Below, piece by piece: positions 7,485 to 15,665 of a DNA stretch of 32,076 nt (the stretch's first letter is position 1; the number at the start of each line of letters is the position of its first letter). Source of the DNA: Sphingomonas palustris (lineage in GTDB: Bacteria > Pseudomonadota > Alphaproteobacteria > Sphingomonadales > Sphingomonadaceae); contig JAMFSI010000169.1 of NCBI GenBank assembly GCA_026225215.1, positions 1-32,076 of the forward strand. Direction: 5' to 3'. A program made the position numbers and the translations under genes. Under the pieces are notes generated by a model. The model had not been told where the DNA came from. It did no database searches and was given only the letters and a program-made list of their open reading frames with translations.

Positions 7485-9287
7485 GTGAAGAATCAGCGCA
7501 ATCTCATTCAGATGCTATTGCTGACGGGGCTGCTGCTGTTCGGCTGGGACGCTGTAATGCAGCATTTCTATCCGCCCTCGCGCCATAGTCGGGTGCCGAC
7601 TGCCGTGGCCTCTTCGGTCGCGATACCCACCGGCCCTGGTGCGCCCGAGCCGGTCGCGGCGGCCAAGCCGACCCGCGAAGGCGGCCTGGTCGCGCCGGCG
7701 GATATTGCCGCTGAAACCGCCGACCTCAAGACCGACCTTGCCGCAGGCAACCGCGTGCCTATCGTCGCGCCTGGCTTGTCGGGATCGATCAACCTGTCCG
7801 GCGCGGTGATCGACGATCTGGTGACGAATCGCCACCGCACCACGGTCCAGAAGGATAGTGGGCCCGAGCGTATCTTTTCGCCCACCGGCACGCCCGGTCA
7901 GCAATTCGCGCAGTTGGGCTGGACGAACGGTTCCAATGGCGTCGCACTGCCTGTCGGCAACACGCTGTGGACCGTCCTTGCCGGCGCCCGGCTGACCCCG
8001 CAAACCCCGGTAACGCTGACCTGGAGCAATGCCACCGGGCAGACCTTCAGCGAGACCTTCGCGATCGACCAGGACTACATGATTACGGTGACGCAAGCCG
8101 TTGCCAACAGGGGCACGGCCCCGGTCAGCGCAGTGCCCTTCGCCTTCATCAACCGCACCGATCGCACCGCCAGCATCGACAGCTGGAACATCCATTCCGG
8201 CCCGTTCGGCGCTTTCGACGACAAGGTTCAGTTCAAGCCCAATTACAAGGATGTGCTCAAGAGCGGGCAGATCGCCAACGAGGGCAAGACCAATTGGCTC
8301 GGCTTCACCGATATCTATTGGATGAGCGCGCTGATCCCCGATAATTCCGGCGCTGGCGCCACCAGCACCTTCCGGGCGCTCGGCGGCGGCATTTACCGGG
8401 CAGATCTGCTGTACCAGCCGGTCATCGTGGCTGCCGGCCAGAGCTTGTCGCGCACCACGCGGCTGTTCGCCGGCGCCAAGGAAGGCACCGTGCTCGACCG
8501 CTACGAAGCGACCGGCATCGTCAATTTCGGCCTCGCCATCGATTGGGGCTGGTTCCGCTGGTTCGAAAAGCCGATCTTCCTGATGCTGCGTGCGCTGTTC
8601 CATGCCACCGGCAATTTCGGGGTGGCGATCATTCTGCTGACCTGCCTGGTGCGCGGGCTGATGTTCCCGGTCGCTCAGCGCCAGTTCGGCAGCATGGCGG
8701 CGATGCGGGCGATCCAGCCCAAGGTGAAAGCGCTGCAGGAAGTCCACAAAGACGACAAGGCCAAGCTTCAGGAACACACCATGAAGCTCTACAAGGATGA
8801 GGGCGTCAATCCGCTCGCGGGCTGCCTGCCGATCTTCATCCAGATGCCGGTGTTCTTCGGGCTTTACAAAGTGCTGATGGTGTCGATCGACATGCGCCAC
8901 CAGCCCTTCGTGCTGTGGATCAAGGATCTCTCCGCGCCCGATCCGCTGCATATCCTCAATTTGTTCGGGCTCATTCCCTGGGATCCGCCATCGATCCTCG
9001 GCATCGGCATCCTCGGCCTGCTGCTCGGCGTGACGATGTGGGGCCAGTTCCGCCTGCAACCTGCCGCCGCCGATCCGGCGCAGCAGCAAGTGATGTCGAT
9101 CATGCCGTGGATGATGATGTTCATCATGTCGCCGTTTGCGGCAGGCCTGCTGATCTACTGGATCACCACCAACCTGCTGGTGATCGCGCAGCAGACCTAT
9201 CTCTATTCCAAGCATCCACAATTGAAGGCGCAAGCCAGCAAGGATGCCCAGGATAGCGCCAGGGCGGCAGCGCGGGACGCGAAGTGA
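7485..9287 (+). CDS. yidC: Membrane protein insertase YidC
   Basis: This 600-residue Gram-negative YidC inserts and folds inner-membrane proteins with or without Sec. The layout is an N-terminal membrane segment (residues about 8-22, LIQMLLLTGLLLFGW), a large periplasmic P1 domain to about residue 350, and the five-helix insertase core. The core carries the conserved groove arginine, Arg390, in TCLVRGLMFPV, then the cytoplasmic hairpin (QPKVKALQEVHKDDKAKLQE) and CLPIFIQMPVFFGLYKVL. The start is GTG with AGGA 8 nt upstream. The stop overlaps engB (GTGA), and the block with rpmH, rnpA and yidD is the standard order. Confidence 0.96.
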   Translation: MKNQRNLIQMLLLTGLLLFGWDAVMQHFYPPSRHSRVPTAVASSVAIPTGPGAPEPVAAAKPTREGGLVAPADIAAETADLKTDLAAGNRVPIVAPGLSGSINLSGAVIDDLVTNRHRTTVQKDSGPERIFSPTGTPGQQFAQLGWTNGSNGVALPVGNTLWTVLAGARLTPQTPVTLTWSNATGQTFSETFAIDQDYMITVTQAVANRGTAPVSAVPFAFINRTDRTASIDSWNIHSGPFGAFDDKVQFKPNYKDVLKSGQIANEGKTNWLGFTDIYWMSALIPDNSGAGATSTFRALGGGIYRADLLYQPVIVAAGQSLSRTTRLFAGAKEGTVLDRYEATGIVNFGLAIDWGWFRWFEKPIFLMLRALFHATGNFGVAIILLTCLVRGLMFPVAQRQFGSMAAMRAIQPKVKALQEVHKDDKAKLQEHTMKLYKDEGVNPLAGCLPIFIQMPVFFGLYKVLMVSIDMRHQPFVLWIKDLSAPDPLHILNLFGLIPWDPPSILGIGILGLLLGVTMWGQFRLQPAAADPAQQQVMSIMPWMMMFIMSPFAAGLLIYWITTNLLVIAQQTYLYSKHPQLKAQASKDAQDSARAAARDAK

Positions 9288-9943
9288 GCGCGAGTGAATC
9301 CGACGAACAGGCACTGGCAGAGCTAACCGAGCGCGCGCGGATACTCTTCGCCGGGCCGATCGCTTTCCTCAAAAGTGCGCCCGCGCTCAAATTCCTGCCC
9401 GACCCGGACGTGCCCGAAATCGCCTTTTGCGGACGTTCCAATGTCGGCAAGTCGTCGCTGCTCAACGCGCTGACCGGGCGCAATTCGCTGGCGCGTACCT
9501 CGGTCACGCCAGGGCGCACGCAGGAATTGAATTTCTTCGATGTCGGCGAGCCGCTCAGCATACGGCTGGTGGATATGCCCGGTTACGGCTTTGCCAAGGC
9601 GCCGATCGCCGTGGTCGAGCAATGGAAGCGACTGGTGCGCGATTTTCTGCGCGGAAGGGTCGTGCTCAAACGCACCTTGCTGCTGATTGATGCCCGTCAT
9701 GGTCCCAAGCCGGTCGACATCGAGATGATGCAGATGCTCGATGGCGCGGCGGCGACTTATCGTGTCGTCCTGACCAAGGCCGACAAGATCAAAGCCAGCG
9801 AACTGGCCGAAGTGATTGCGGTAACCGAAGCCGAAGCCCGTAAGCATTCCGCCGCTTACCCGGTGGTGCATGTCACCTCGTCCGAGACGAAACTGGGCAT
9901 TGCCGAATTGCGGGCCGCGGTTTTGGCGGACGCCGAGATTTAG
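9284..9943 (+). CDS. engB: Ribosome biogenesis GTP-binding protein EngB (YihA/YsxC)
   Basis: This 219-residue TRAFAC GTPase is needed for assembly of the large ribosomal subunit. Visible motifs are G1 GRSNVGKS (50-57), the TPGRTQ switch I region (75-80), G3 DMPGYG (97-102) and G4 TKAD (164-167). The GTG start overlaps the yidC stop by four bases, so translation is coupled. An N-terminal extension of about 20 residues, rich in Glu and Ala, precedes the fold. It is the last gene of the operon. Confidence 0.95.
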   Translation: MSASESDEQALAELTERARILFAGPIAFLKSAPALKFLPDPDVPEIAFCGRSNVGKSSLLNALTGRNSLARTSVTPGRTQELNFFDVGEPLSIRLVDMPGYGFAKAPIAVVEQWKRLVRDFLRGRVVLKRTLLLIDARHGPKPVDIEMMQMLDGAAATYRVVLTKADKIKASELAEVIAVTEAEARKHSAAYPVVHVTSSETKLGIAELRAAVLADAEI

Positions 9944-9959
9944 GGAAAAAGGTAAAGAT

Positions 9960-9980
9960 TCTGGGGCTTTTGGCCCCAGA
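9960..9980. terminator. Hairpin after engB, possible end of the operon
   Basis: TCTGGGGC (9960-9967) pairs perfectly with GCCCCAGA (9973-9980) around TTTTG, 17 nt after the engB stop. There is no following T tract, so termination would be weak or factor-assisted. Similar TCTGGGG hairpins occur near 14719 and 19321. Confidence 0.4.
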
Positions 9981-10060
9981 CCCCGTTATGTCTCCCGACA
10001 CCGAGGGAGGGCAATACGGCGCCGTCCGCGCTTCCTCTCGCCGGAAGGCGGTAGGGGAGC

Positions 10061-10080
10061 GCGAGGGCGCTAGCCCTCGC
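10061..10080. repeat. GCGAGGGC/GCCCTCGC hairpin
   Basis: An 8-bp perfect stem with loop GCTA lies between engB and the GST gene. The same stem with loop CATC recurs at 13045-13064 after dapE, so it looks like a dispersed small palindrome. Confidence 0.6.
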
Positions 10081-10171
10081 ATCTTAATCCCTTTCAGCCC
10101 TAATCCAACTGGCATAATCCCTTGATCCGGTCCAAATCCCTACTCTGAAAACTTCACCCCGGAGCCCACCC

Positions 10172-10798
10172 ATGAAGCTGATCATCGGTAGCAAGCATCT
10201 CTCGAGCTGGTCGCTGCGCGGTTGGCTGGCATGCAAGCAATCGGGCCTGCCGTTCGAGGAAGTGCTGATCACGCTGGACGATGCCGACTGGCCCGCGCGG
10301 AAGCTGGCGGATGATCTGGCGCCTTCCGCCGGCACGGTGCCGGTGTTGTGGGATGGCGAGGTGGTGGTGTGGGATAGTCTGGCGATCCTGGAGTATCTTG
10401 CCGATCGGGTCGGGCGCGATCGGTTTTGGCCCAAGGCGGACGATGCGCGCGCGCTGGCCCGGTCGATGGTGGCCGAGATGCACAGCTCATTTGCGGCGCT
10501 GCGCGATCAGTGTTCGATGGATTTGCGCCGGGTCGGTAAGTCGGGCAAGCTCGATAGCGCCGCGCAGCGCGATGTGGTCCGCATCCTGACCTTGTGGGCG
10601 GAGGCGCGGGCGCGATTTGGTTCGGGCGGGCCGTTTCTGTTCGGCAGCTTTTCCGCCGCCGATATCGCTTTCGCGCCGGTGGTGACGCGGTTCCGCTCCT
10701 ATGGCGTGAAGGTACCTGGCTTTGCCGAAACCTATATGGACGCGGTGAGGGAGCATGAGTGGATGCAGGCCTGGGCCAAGGCGGCGGAGAAGGCATGA
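10172..10798 (+). CDS. Glutathione S-transferase family protein
   Basis: This 208-residue protein has an N-terminal thioredoxin-like domain (KLIIGSKHLSSWSLRGWLA; GTVPVLWDGEVVVWDSLAI with the cis-Pro and Asp-Ser glutathione-contact motif) and an all-helical C-terminal domain (FLFGSFSAADIAFAPVVTRF). The N-terminal SSWSLR serine is the likely thiol-activating residue. The substrate cannot be told: possibilities include glutathione conjugation, peroxidase or isomerase activity. GGAG lies ahead of the ATG. The stop overlaps the start of the nuclease gene (ATGA), so the two are likely co-transcribed, though no shared function is evident. Confidence 0.88.
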   Translation: MKLIIGSKHLSSWSLRGWLACKQSGLPFEEVLITLDDADWPARKLADDLAPSAGTVPVLWDGEVVVWDSLAILEYLADRVGRDRFWPKADDARALARSMVAEMHSSFAALRDQCSMDLRRVGKSGKLDSAAQRDVVRILTLWAEARARFGSGGPFLFGSFSAADIAFAPVVTRFRSYGVKVPGFAETYMDAVREHEWMQAWAKAAEKA

Positions 10799-11679
10799 TG
10801 ACGCTGCCAGGCCGCTGGCTGTTCGCCCTGATTGCATTTTCGCTGGCGAGTCTGGGCGGGGTACAATCCGCCCGCGCCTGGGATGCGGCGGGCCATCGTG
10901 CCGTCGCCGAGATCGCCATGGCCAATATCAATCCGCAGACCGCCGCGCGCATCCAGGCTCTGTTGAAGGCGCGGGGGCAATTGCCCACGCCGCGCTGCCC
11001 GATCGCCAATCTCGACGATGCCGCCACCTGGCCGGATTGCCTGCGCGGTGATTCCGATCGCTGGCATTACACCTTCGCCTGGCATTACCAGAACGAACCA
11101 GTCTGCCGCCGTTTCGACATCAAGGCGGATTGTCCGGGCGGCAATTGCGTCACCGCGCAGATCGGCCGGATGCAGCAGATTCTGGCCGACCGCCATCAAA
11201 GCGATGCCCGGCGGCTGGTGGCGCTGGCTTTCCTGGTGCATTTCATCGGCGATATTCACCAGCCGCTGCATGTCGGCGATCACGACGACCACGGTGGCAA
11301 TCAAGTGCTCGTCGGCCATTCACCCCTGCCGCCGACCGCTGACGACGATGGCCGGCCCGAAACGCTGCACTGGTTCTGGGACACGCTGCCTGAGCCCGTG
11401 CTGGCCGATCGGGCGCATCCGCTGGTGCGCGTGTACAGCCCCGCCGAGCGCGCGGGGGTTGCTACGGGCAATGTCAGTGATTGGGCGCGCGAAAGCTATG
11501 ATCTGGCGCGCAAGCTGGCTTATGCGCGCGCCTTTCACCACGATCCCTGCACGGGATCAACGCCGCATGAGGTCGATGTGAGCCCCGCCGATGTCCGCGC
11601 GTTCCTGCCCGTGGTGCGCCAGCGGCTGCTACAGGCTGGATTGCGCTTGGCCCGCGTGCTCGACCAGACGCTGGGGTAA
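10795..11679 (+). CDS. Secreted S1/P1-type zinc nuclease
   Basis: This 294-residue protein has a cleavable signal peptide (residues 1-28: basic start, hydrophobic SLASLG core, SARA before the cut). The mature chain begins with Trp29, whose free amino group and carbonyl bind zinc in S1/P1 nucleases. Further ligand motifs follow: His34 (DAAGH), the NLDDAATWPD acidic loop, His91 (WHYTF), H149-F-I-G-D153-I-H, H159, and an HW pair at 192-193. Such trinuclear-zinc enzymes cleave single-stranded DNA, RNA or 3'-nucleotides in the periplasm or outside, probably for phosphate or nucleoside salvage. An ATG at 10795 overlaps the GST stop; the next ATG, 10798, may be used instead. Confidence 0.88.
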   Translation: MMTLPGRWLFALIAFSLASLGGVQSARAWDAAGHRAVAEIAMANINPQTAARIQALLKARGQLPTPRCPIANLDDAATWPDCLRGDSDRWHYTFAWHYQNEPVCRRFDIKADCPGGNCVTAQIGRMQQILADRHQSDARRLVALAFLVHFIGDIHQPLHVGDHDDHGGNQVLVGHSPLPPTADDDGRPETLHWFWDTLPEPVLADRAHPLVRVYSPAERAGVATGNVSDWARESYDLARKLAYARAFHHDPCTGSTPHEVDVSPADVRAFLPVVRQRLLQAGLRLARVLDQTLG

Positions 11680-11697
11680 CCACCTCAAGCCCTCATT

Positions 11698-11801
11698 CCC
11701 GTCCGTCCTGAGCTTGTCGAAGGACTGTCCTTCTTCCCGGAAGAACAAAGCAGTGGTTGGGCTGCGCCCGCCTTCGGCCCGACAAGCTCAGCAAAGACGG
11801 G
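11698..11801. repeat. Intergenic inverted repeat with TTCGACAAGCTCAG-type core
   Basis: CCCGTC and CTGAGCTTGTC (11698-11703, 11708-11718) are mirrored by GACAAGCTCAG and GACGGG (11781-11791, 11796-11801). The CCTGAGCTTGTCGAAGG core is a very common dispersed intergenic repeat in sphingomonads and some other GC-rich bacteria. It fills the gap between the nuclease gene and dapE. Confidence 0.65.
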
Positions 11802-11873
11802 GAGGGGGCTCGGCTCGAATATAACCCGCAAGCACGCCTCTTGCGGCGCGCCGCGCATTTGGTACGCAGGCGC

Positions 11874-13034
11874 ATGGACGAACCAGCCGCCACCATCCAC
11901 CAAACCTACACCAACGTCGCCGATCTTGCCGAGGCGCTGATCGCCTGCCCCAGCGTCACTCCGGCGGCCGGGCTGGTGTTCGATTGCCTCGAAGCGCAAC
12001 TGGCGCCGCTCGGTTTCGCCGTCCACCGCTTCACTGCCGGCGAAGCCCCGGACGGCCCGGTCGAAAACCTCTTCGCTATCCGCCACGGCCCCGCAGACAG
12101 CCGCCATTTCGCCTTCGCCGGCCATGTCGATGTCGTGCCGCCCGGCGAGGGCTGGACCTCGGCGCCCTTCGCCCCCGAGCGGCGCGGCGAGCTGCTCTAC
12201 GGACGCGGCGCAGTGGATATGAAGGGTGCGATCGCCGCCATGGTCCTGGCCACGCGCGATATCCCCGCAGACGCCGGCACCATCAGCTTCATCATCACCG
12301 GCGACGAAGAAGGCCCCGCCCGCTTCGGCACCCGCGCGCTGATCGATCATATCCGCGCGGTAGACGAAGCACCCGACCTCTGCCTCGTCGGCGAGCCGAC
12401 CTCGGCGAGCCGGCTCGGCGACACCATCAAGATCGGCCGGCGCGGCTCGGTCAACATCTGGCTGGAGATCGAAGGCCGCGAAGGCCACGTCGCTTACCCG
12501 CATCTCGCCGACAACCCGATCACCCGGCTGATCGCCCTGCTCGCCGATCTCGACGCGCTGAAACTTGACAATGGCACCGAATGGTTCCAGCCCTCGAACC
12601 TCGAAGTCACCGAGATCACTGCCCCAAACCCCGCCACCAACGTCATCCCCTCCCGCGCCGCCGCTCGCATCTCGATCCGCTTCAACGCCCTCCACACCGG
12701 CGCGGAACTGGTCGACCGCATCACCACGCTGGCCGCCAGCCACGGCGCCACCGCTCACGCGGTCATCTCCGGCGAAGCCTTCCTCACCAGCCCCGGCCCG
12801 TTTTCGGCACTGGTGCAGGAAGCCATCGCCGCCGAGACCGGCACCGCCCCCGAACTCTCGACCAGCGGCGGCACCTCGGACGCGCGGTTTTTGAAAGATG
12901 TCTGCCCGGTGATCGAATTTGGCCTGTCCAACGCGACGATGCACAAACGCGACGAGGGGGTGGCTCTGGCTGACCTTGAGGGGCTGGCGCGGATTTATCG
13001 GCAGATTGCCTTGGGAGCTTTGAAGGCGGTTTAA
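11874..13034 (+). CDS. dapE: Succinyl-diaminopimelate desuccinylase
   Basis: This 386-residue M20-family dizinc hydrolase removes succinate from N-succinyl-LL-diaminopimelate in the lysine and peptidoglycan precursor pathway. Visible are the metal site H84-V-D86 (FAGHVDVVPPG), bridging Asp115 (GRGAVDMKGA), the catalytic Glu pair E145-E146 (TGDEEGPA), GEPTSA, and the C-terminal STSGGTSDARF and SNATMHKRDEGV with the last metal histidine. The ATG at 11874 gives the family length of about 380; the frame is open upstream to 11757 but only across the repeat. dapB of the same pathway lies 4 kb away on the other strand. Confidence 0.94.
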   Translation: MDEPAATIHQTYTNVADLAEALIACPSVTPAAGLVFDCLEAQLAPLGFAVHRFTAGEAPDGPVENLFAIRHGPADSRHFAFAGHVDVVPPGEGWTSAPFAPERRGELLYGRGAVDMKGAIAAMVLATRDIPADAGTISFIITGDEEGPARFGTRALIDHIRAVDEAPDLCLVGEPTSASRLGDTIKIGRRGSVNIWLEIEGREGHVAYPHLADNPITRLIALLADLDALKLDNGTEWFQPSNLEVTEITAPNPATNVIPSRAAARISIRFNALHTGAELVDRITTLAASHGATAHAVISGEAFLTSPGPFSALVQEAIAAETGTAPELSTSGGTSDARFLKDVCPVIEFGLSNATMHKRDEGVALADLEGLARIYRQIALGALKAV

Positions 13035-13044
13035 GGGTTAAGGT

Positions 13045-13064
13045 GCGAGGGCCATCGCCCTCGC
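13045..13064. repeat. GCGAGGGC/GCCCTCGC hairpin after dapE
   Basis: A perfect 8-bp stem with loop CATC starts 11 nt after the dapE stop. It has the same stem as 10061-10080. There is no T tract, so a terminator role is uncertain. Confidence 0.55.
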
Positions 13065-13220
13065 GCTCCCGGTTATTGGCTTTGCTGTGACTTTGCTCAA
13101 TGTTGCATTAGGCCGCGGAATTCAAAGTAATTTTGAATTACCGGTCATCGATATTCCTATCGTGAGGTTTTGGCATGTGGGCGAGCAATTGGCGCATTTG
13201 TAGAAAGGCAAGTAAGGATT

Positions 13221-13249
13221 TTACCCAAGATTAAGCCATTCGCTATAAT
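13221..13249 (+). promoter_or_regulatory. Promoter candidate for the Mrr-type nuclease gene
   Basis: A perfect TATAAT at 13244-13249 is preceded after 17 nt by TTACCC (13221-13226). It lies 61 nt before the start codon, in an AT-rich stretch unlike the rest of the window. An 8-bp perfect hairpin, AATTCAAA/TTTGAATT (13119-13139), lies upstream. Confidence 0.5.
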
Positions 13250-13309
13250 CTTCACGCAGGCTTGCGTTGGTTAAATGGCTTGGACGCGCGCCGCAATGAG
13301 GGATGGCCA

Positions 13310-14143
13310 ATGGGACGAAAATCGCGCGGCAGTTTTGAGGGTGTGCGTAATTCTCCTATTCTTATTAAGTCATTTATCGCATTTTGCGCGTTATATATTA
13401 CAGTGAAATATGCGTATGAGATAATGTATGTCATTACGATAATCGTTGCGGCGGCTGTTACAGTTTTTGTTTCATATTTATTTTATAGAAGGCAGAGGCG
13501 GGCTGAAATGGCGCGGCGATTGCCGGAGACTATGGAGCAGCATAAAGCTGCATTGGTCGCATATTTCCGTCAATCGATCAGCAAGGATGCCTTCGGCAAT
13601 ATAGACGACAGCCATTGGCAGAAGCGCATTGACGCCTTCCTTCAAACGCAAGTCGTACCAGATGTTACCAATTATCCACGCTGGCGAGCAAGCCGACCCG
13701 GACGGGAGGCTGTCCGATTGGTGGACAATTTCGCGCAGCAGAAGGATGTCGAAGATCGAGTTTTGGGGATCGCCTCCGGAGTCGAACCCGATAAGCTTAC
13801 GCCCTCGGACTATGAGAGACATTGTGCCGACGTTCTCGAACATCTCGGGTGGCGTGTTCAGATGACTCCAGCTAGCCGCGATCATGGAGCTGATGTGATT
13901 GCCGAAAAGTCCGGCAGGCGATTGGTGATCCAGTGCAAGCGCTATTCGCAACCTGTCGGTAACAAGGCTGTGCAAGAGGTCCATGCCGCGCGTCATCTGT
14001 ACGGCGGCTGCACAGCATGCGTCGTGGCTCCGCAGGGCTTTACGGCACAAGCCCGGCGTGAGGCGCATGGCCTGTCAGTTATTCTATTACACCATTCTGA
14101 GCTTGGTGCTTTGGGGCGCCAGCTTGAGGATGAATCCTCTTGA
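13310..14143 (+). CDS. Membrane-anchored Mrr-type restriction endonuclease-like protein
   Basis: This 277-residue protein has two predicted membrane segments near the N-terminus (about 18-36 and 38-58, followed by the basic stop YRRQRR), a middle region without known motifs, and a C-terminal Mrr_cat nuclease domain. The PD-(D/E)xK core is visible: Glu169 in TPSDYERHCADVLEHLGW, Asp195 in DHGADVIAE, and Q208-C-K210 in RLVIQCKRY. Mrr-like enzymes cut modified or foreign DNA, but membrane-tethered relatives are of uncharacterised role. ATG 13310 has GAGGGA upstream; the frame is open from 13262. Base composition is clearly lower in GC than the neighbours, suggesting acquisition. No methyltransferase is nearby, as expected for a type IV-like enzyme. 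Confidence 0.8.
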   Translation: MGRKSRGSFEGVRNSPILIKSFIAFCALYITVKYAYEIMYVITIIVAAAVTVFVSYLFYRRQRRAEMARRLPETMEQHKAALVAYFRQSISKDAFGNIDDSHWQKRIDAFLQTQVVPDVTNYPRWRASRPGREAVRLVDNFAQQKDVEDRVLGIASGVEPDKLTPSDYERHCADVLEHLGWRVQMTPASRDHGADVIAEKSGRRLVIQCKRYSQPVGNKAVQEVHAARHLYGGCTACVVAPQGFTAQARREAHGLSVILLHHSELGALGRQLEDESS

Positions 14144-14172
14144 CTGCAGAAGCTTTGGGGAGGGACCAGGCA

Positions 14173-14292
14173 GTGACGCAAATTGAGTGTTTTCTTACCG
14201 GTTTGGGATTGGTCATTCTTGGCAGCGCCTGGTGGACCATTTCCATCGCCTCCCGCACCATCAAGAACGTCATCCGAGCCATCGCAAAATGA
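14173..14292 (+). CDS. Small hydrophobic membrane peptide (39 aa), hypothetical
   Basis: A 40-codon frame begins with GTG 29 nt after the nuclease stop, with GGAGG/AGG-rich sequence upstream. It encodes one strongly hydrophobic segment (FLTGLGLVILGSAWWTISIA) and a basic tail (SRTIKNVIRAIAK). The design, one membrane helix plus a cationic end, fits a small membrane protein; a type I toxin-like peptide or a partner of the upstream membrane nuclease are both possible. It is not recognised by family. It is read opposite the end of the decayed antitoxin. Confidence 0.45.
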   Translation: MTQIECFLTGLGLVILGSAWWTISIASRTIKNVIRAIAK

Positions 14293-14557
14293 AGGCTTCT
14301 TGGCGCTCATGGCGAGCAGCATCTGGGCGGGGCCAGTCGGCCGGCGGCGACCATTGTTCTCAGTTGAGGCGCGTGCCCTTGGCAACGCCGATGCTGCGCG
14401 CGAAGTCGCCTTGCGACAGGCCGGTGCTGGGCCTGATAGCAGCGACATCGACGGTTGGCACCTCCATTTGATGGACAATAGCCCCGGTCTTTTCGCCCCG
14501 CGCGAAAGCCAGTGCTTCGTTCAGCCCTTCCATCAGGCTCTCGTAAACTTCGCTCAT
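14288..14557 (-). pseudogene. Decayed HTH antitoxin/regulator (NadS/HigA-like)
   Basis: The minus strand from ATG 14557 reads MSEVYESLMEGLNEALAF, then TGLSQGDFARSIGVAKGT, the usual N-terminus and Xre-type helix-turn-helix of NadS/HigA-like antitoxins. At 14362-14360 the codon expected to be Trp (NWEQGRRRPTGPAQ in relatives) is TGA. Six bases later an extra T (opposite A14353) shifts the frame; after it GRRRPTGPAQMLLAMSAKKPS resumes in the next frame. One nonsense change plus one insertion make it dead, and no recognisable C-terminal end remains. Confidence 0.7.
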
Positions 14558-14652
14558 ACCTTGTCCCCATAGGCTGCGAGCAACTGCTTGCTCAACGCGA
14601 CCGCTGCCACTTCCACATCGCATATATGCCAATGGCGTATAGCATGCCTAAC
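14554..14652 (-). pseudogene. Possible 3' remnant of a toxin gene upstream of the decayed antitoxin
   Basis: A 32-codon open stretch ends in EVAAVALSKQLLAAYGDKV and its TGA overlaps the antitoxin ATG as ATGA, the usual toxin-antitoxin junction. A TAA at 14653-14655 closes the frame upstream, so at most the last 20 to 30 residues of a toxin survive. The identity of the toxin cannot be told. Confidence 0.3.
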
Positions 14653-14718
14653 TTACGCTGATAGGTGAGGATTGCGGTGATCGGGCCTATTCAGACAACG
14701 AGGACAATGATGGGGGTT

Positions 14719-14735
14719 TGGGGCCGCTGGCCCCA
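14719..14735. repeat. TGGGGCC/GGCCCCA hairpin
   Basis: A 7-bp perfect stem with a 3-nt loop lies 45 nt beyond the stop of the minus-strand SIMPL gene. It lacks a T tract. It is related to the hairpins at 9960 and 19321. Confidence 0.45.
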
Positions 14736-14779
14736 GAATCTATTCTGTATATTTCTTTTGCCTTCCAGCACTCAACGCC

Positions 14780-15559
14780 CTAATTCAAATAATAATCGAT
14801 CGTCGTCACCACCCGCACCCGTTGGTTAGGGCTCGACGCAGTACGGCTCGAATTATTACCATCGCTATTGTCATTATCGTTGCTGCTCGGCGCGGCATCG
14901 CGGCTGCTGACCGAGAAATAGCCCTGGGTCGCCGATTTGATGCCGCCGACCGAAGAATCGGAATCGTTGGCGAATTTTTCGGCGGCGCGGCGGGCGTCTT
15001 TGGTGGCGTCGGCGATCATGTCGGGTTTGATCTGGTCGAGGTTGGTATATTCGTAGCTGGCGGTGACGTCGTCGAGCACCAGGCCTTGCTGGGCGAGGCG
15101 ATCGCGGTGGGCTTCGACTTGTTGCAGGCCGGCGACATCGGTGGTGGCGAAGGCGATGGCGCGTTTGACGGTGTAGATTTTGTTGCCGGTGGGCTTGTCG
15201 TTGATTTTTTCGTCTTCGACCGAGACGTCGGCGCTGCTGGGGGCGGTGGCGGGGTCGGTGAAGCCCTGGCTGCGGAGGTAGGCGGCGGCCATGGCGCTGT
15301 CGCGATCTTCAGCGGCCAGCGCCGTTGCCAGATCGTGGGCATGTTCGGAGTAATGCACCTGCCAGCTGGCCCGGTTGGCGGTGACATCGCGCTGGGCGAC
15401 GCCGCGCACGGTGACTTCGCGGTCCGCGCGTTTCATCCGCACCAGGCCGTCGCCGATGGCATAGCCGCCGAGCGCGAGGCCGAAGGCCAGGATGGCGCTG
15501 CCGGCGAGCAGGGCGGAGCGGTTGTTTTCCAACAGGGTCGCGATTGGATTGCTGGCCAT
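14780..15559 (-). CDS. SIMPL domain-containing (DUF541) periplasmic protein
   Basis: This 259-residue protein has an N-terminal membrane anchor or uncleaved signal (residues about 16-38, ALLAGSAILAFGLALGGYAI) followed by the SIMPL domain (REVTVRGVAQRDVTANRASW ... VKRAIAFATTDVAGLQQVEA ... ATKDARRAAEKFAND). A low-complexity Ser/Asn/Asp stretch (about 222-242) precedes the final strand VRVVTTIDYYLN. SIMPL/DUF541 proteins are envelope proteins; some (BP26) form ring or channel-like oligomers, and the function here is unknown. ATG 15559 has GGGAGGA 6-7 nt upstream. It appears to be transcribed alone. Confidence 0.85.
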   Translation of the reverse strand: MASNPIATLLENNRSALLAGSAILAFGLALGGYAIGDGLVRMKRADREVTVRGVAQRDVTANRASWQVHYSEHAHDLATALAAEDRDSAMAAAYLRSQGFTDPATAPSSADVSVEDEKINDKPTGNKIYTVKRAIAFATTDVAGLQQVEAHRDRLAQQGLVLDDVTASYEYTNLDQIKPDMIADATKDARRAAEKFANDSDSSVGGIKSATQGYFSVSSRDAAPSSNDNDNSDGNNSSRTASSPNQRVRVVTTIDYYLN

Positions 15560-15665
15560 GACATTCCTCCCGGGTGTCGCGATCTGGAGTCGGCGGCGAA
15601 TGGAGGATTTATAGAGGCGAACTGTGTAATAAACAAGATGAATTGAGATTTTGTGCGAGTCTTTG

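Noticed and set aside
7515..9314. A 599-codon frame antisense to yidC
   Set aside because: His/Arg/Gln-rich composition without domains; yidC on the other strand is unambiguous.
11757..11873. A 39-residue N-terminal extension of DapE
   Set aside because: The extension is read across the dispersed repeat and has no homology to the family; ATG 11874 gives the normal length.
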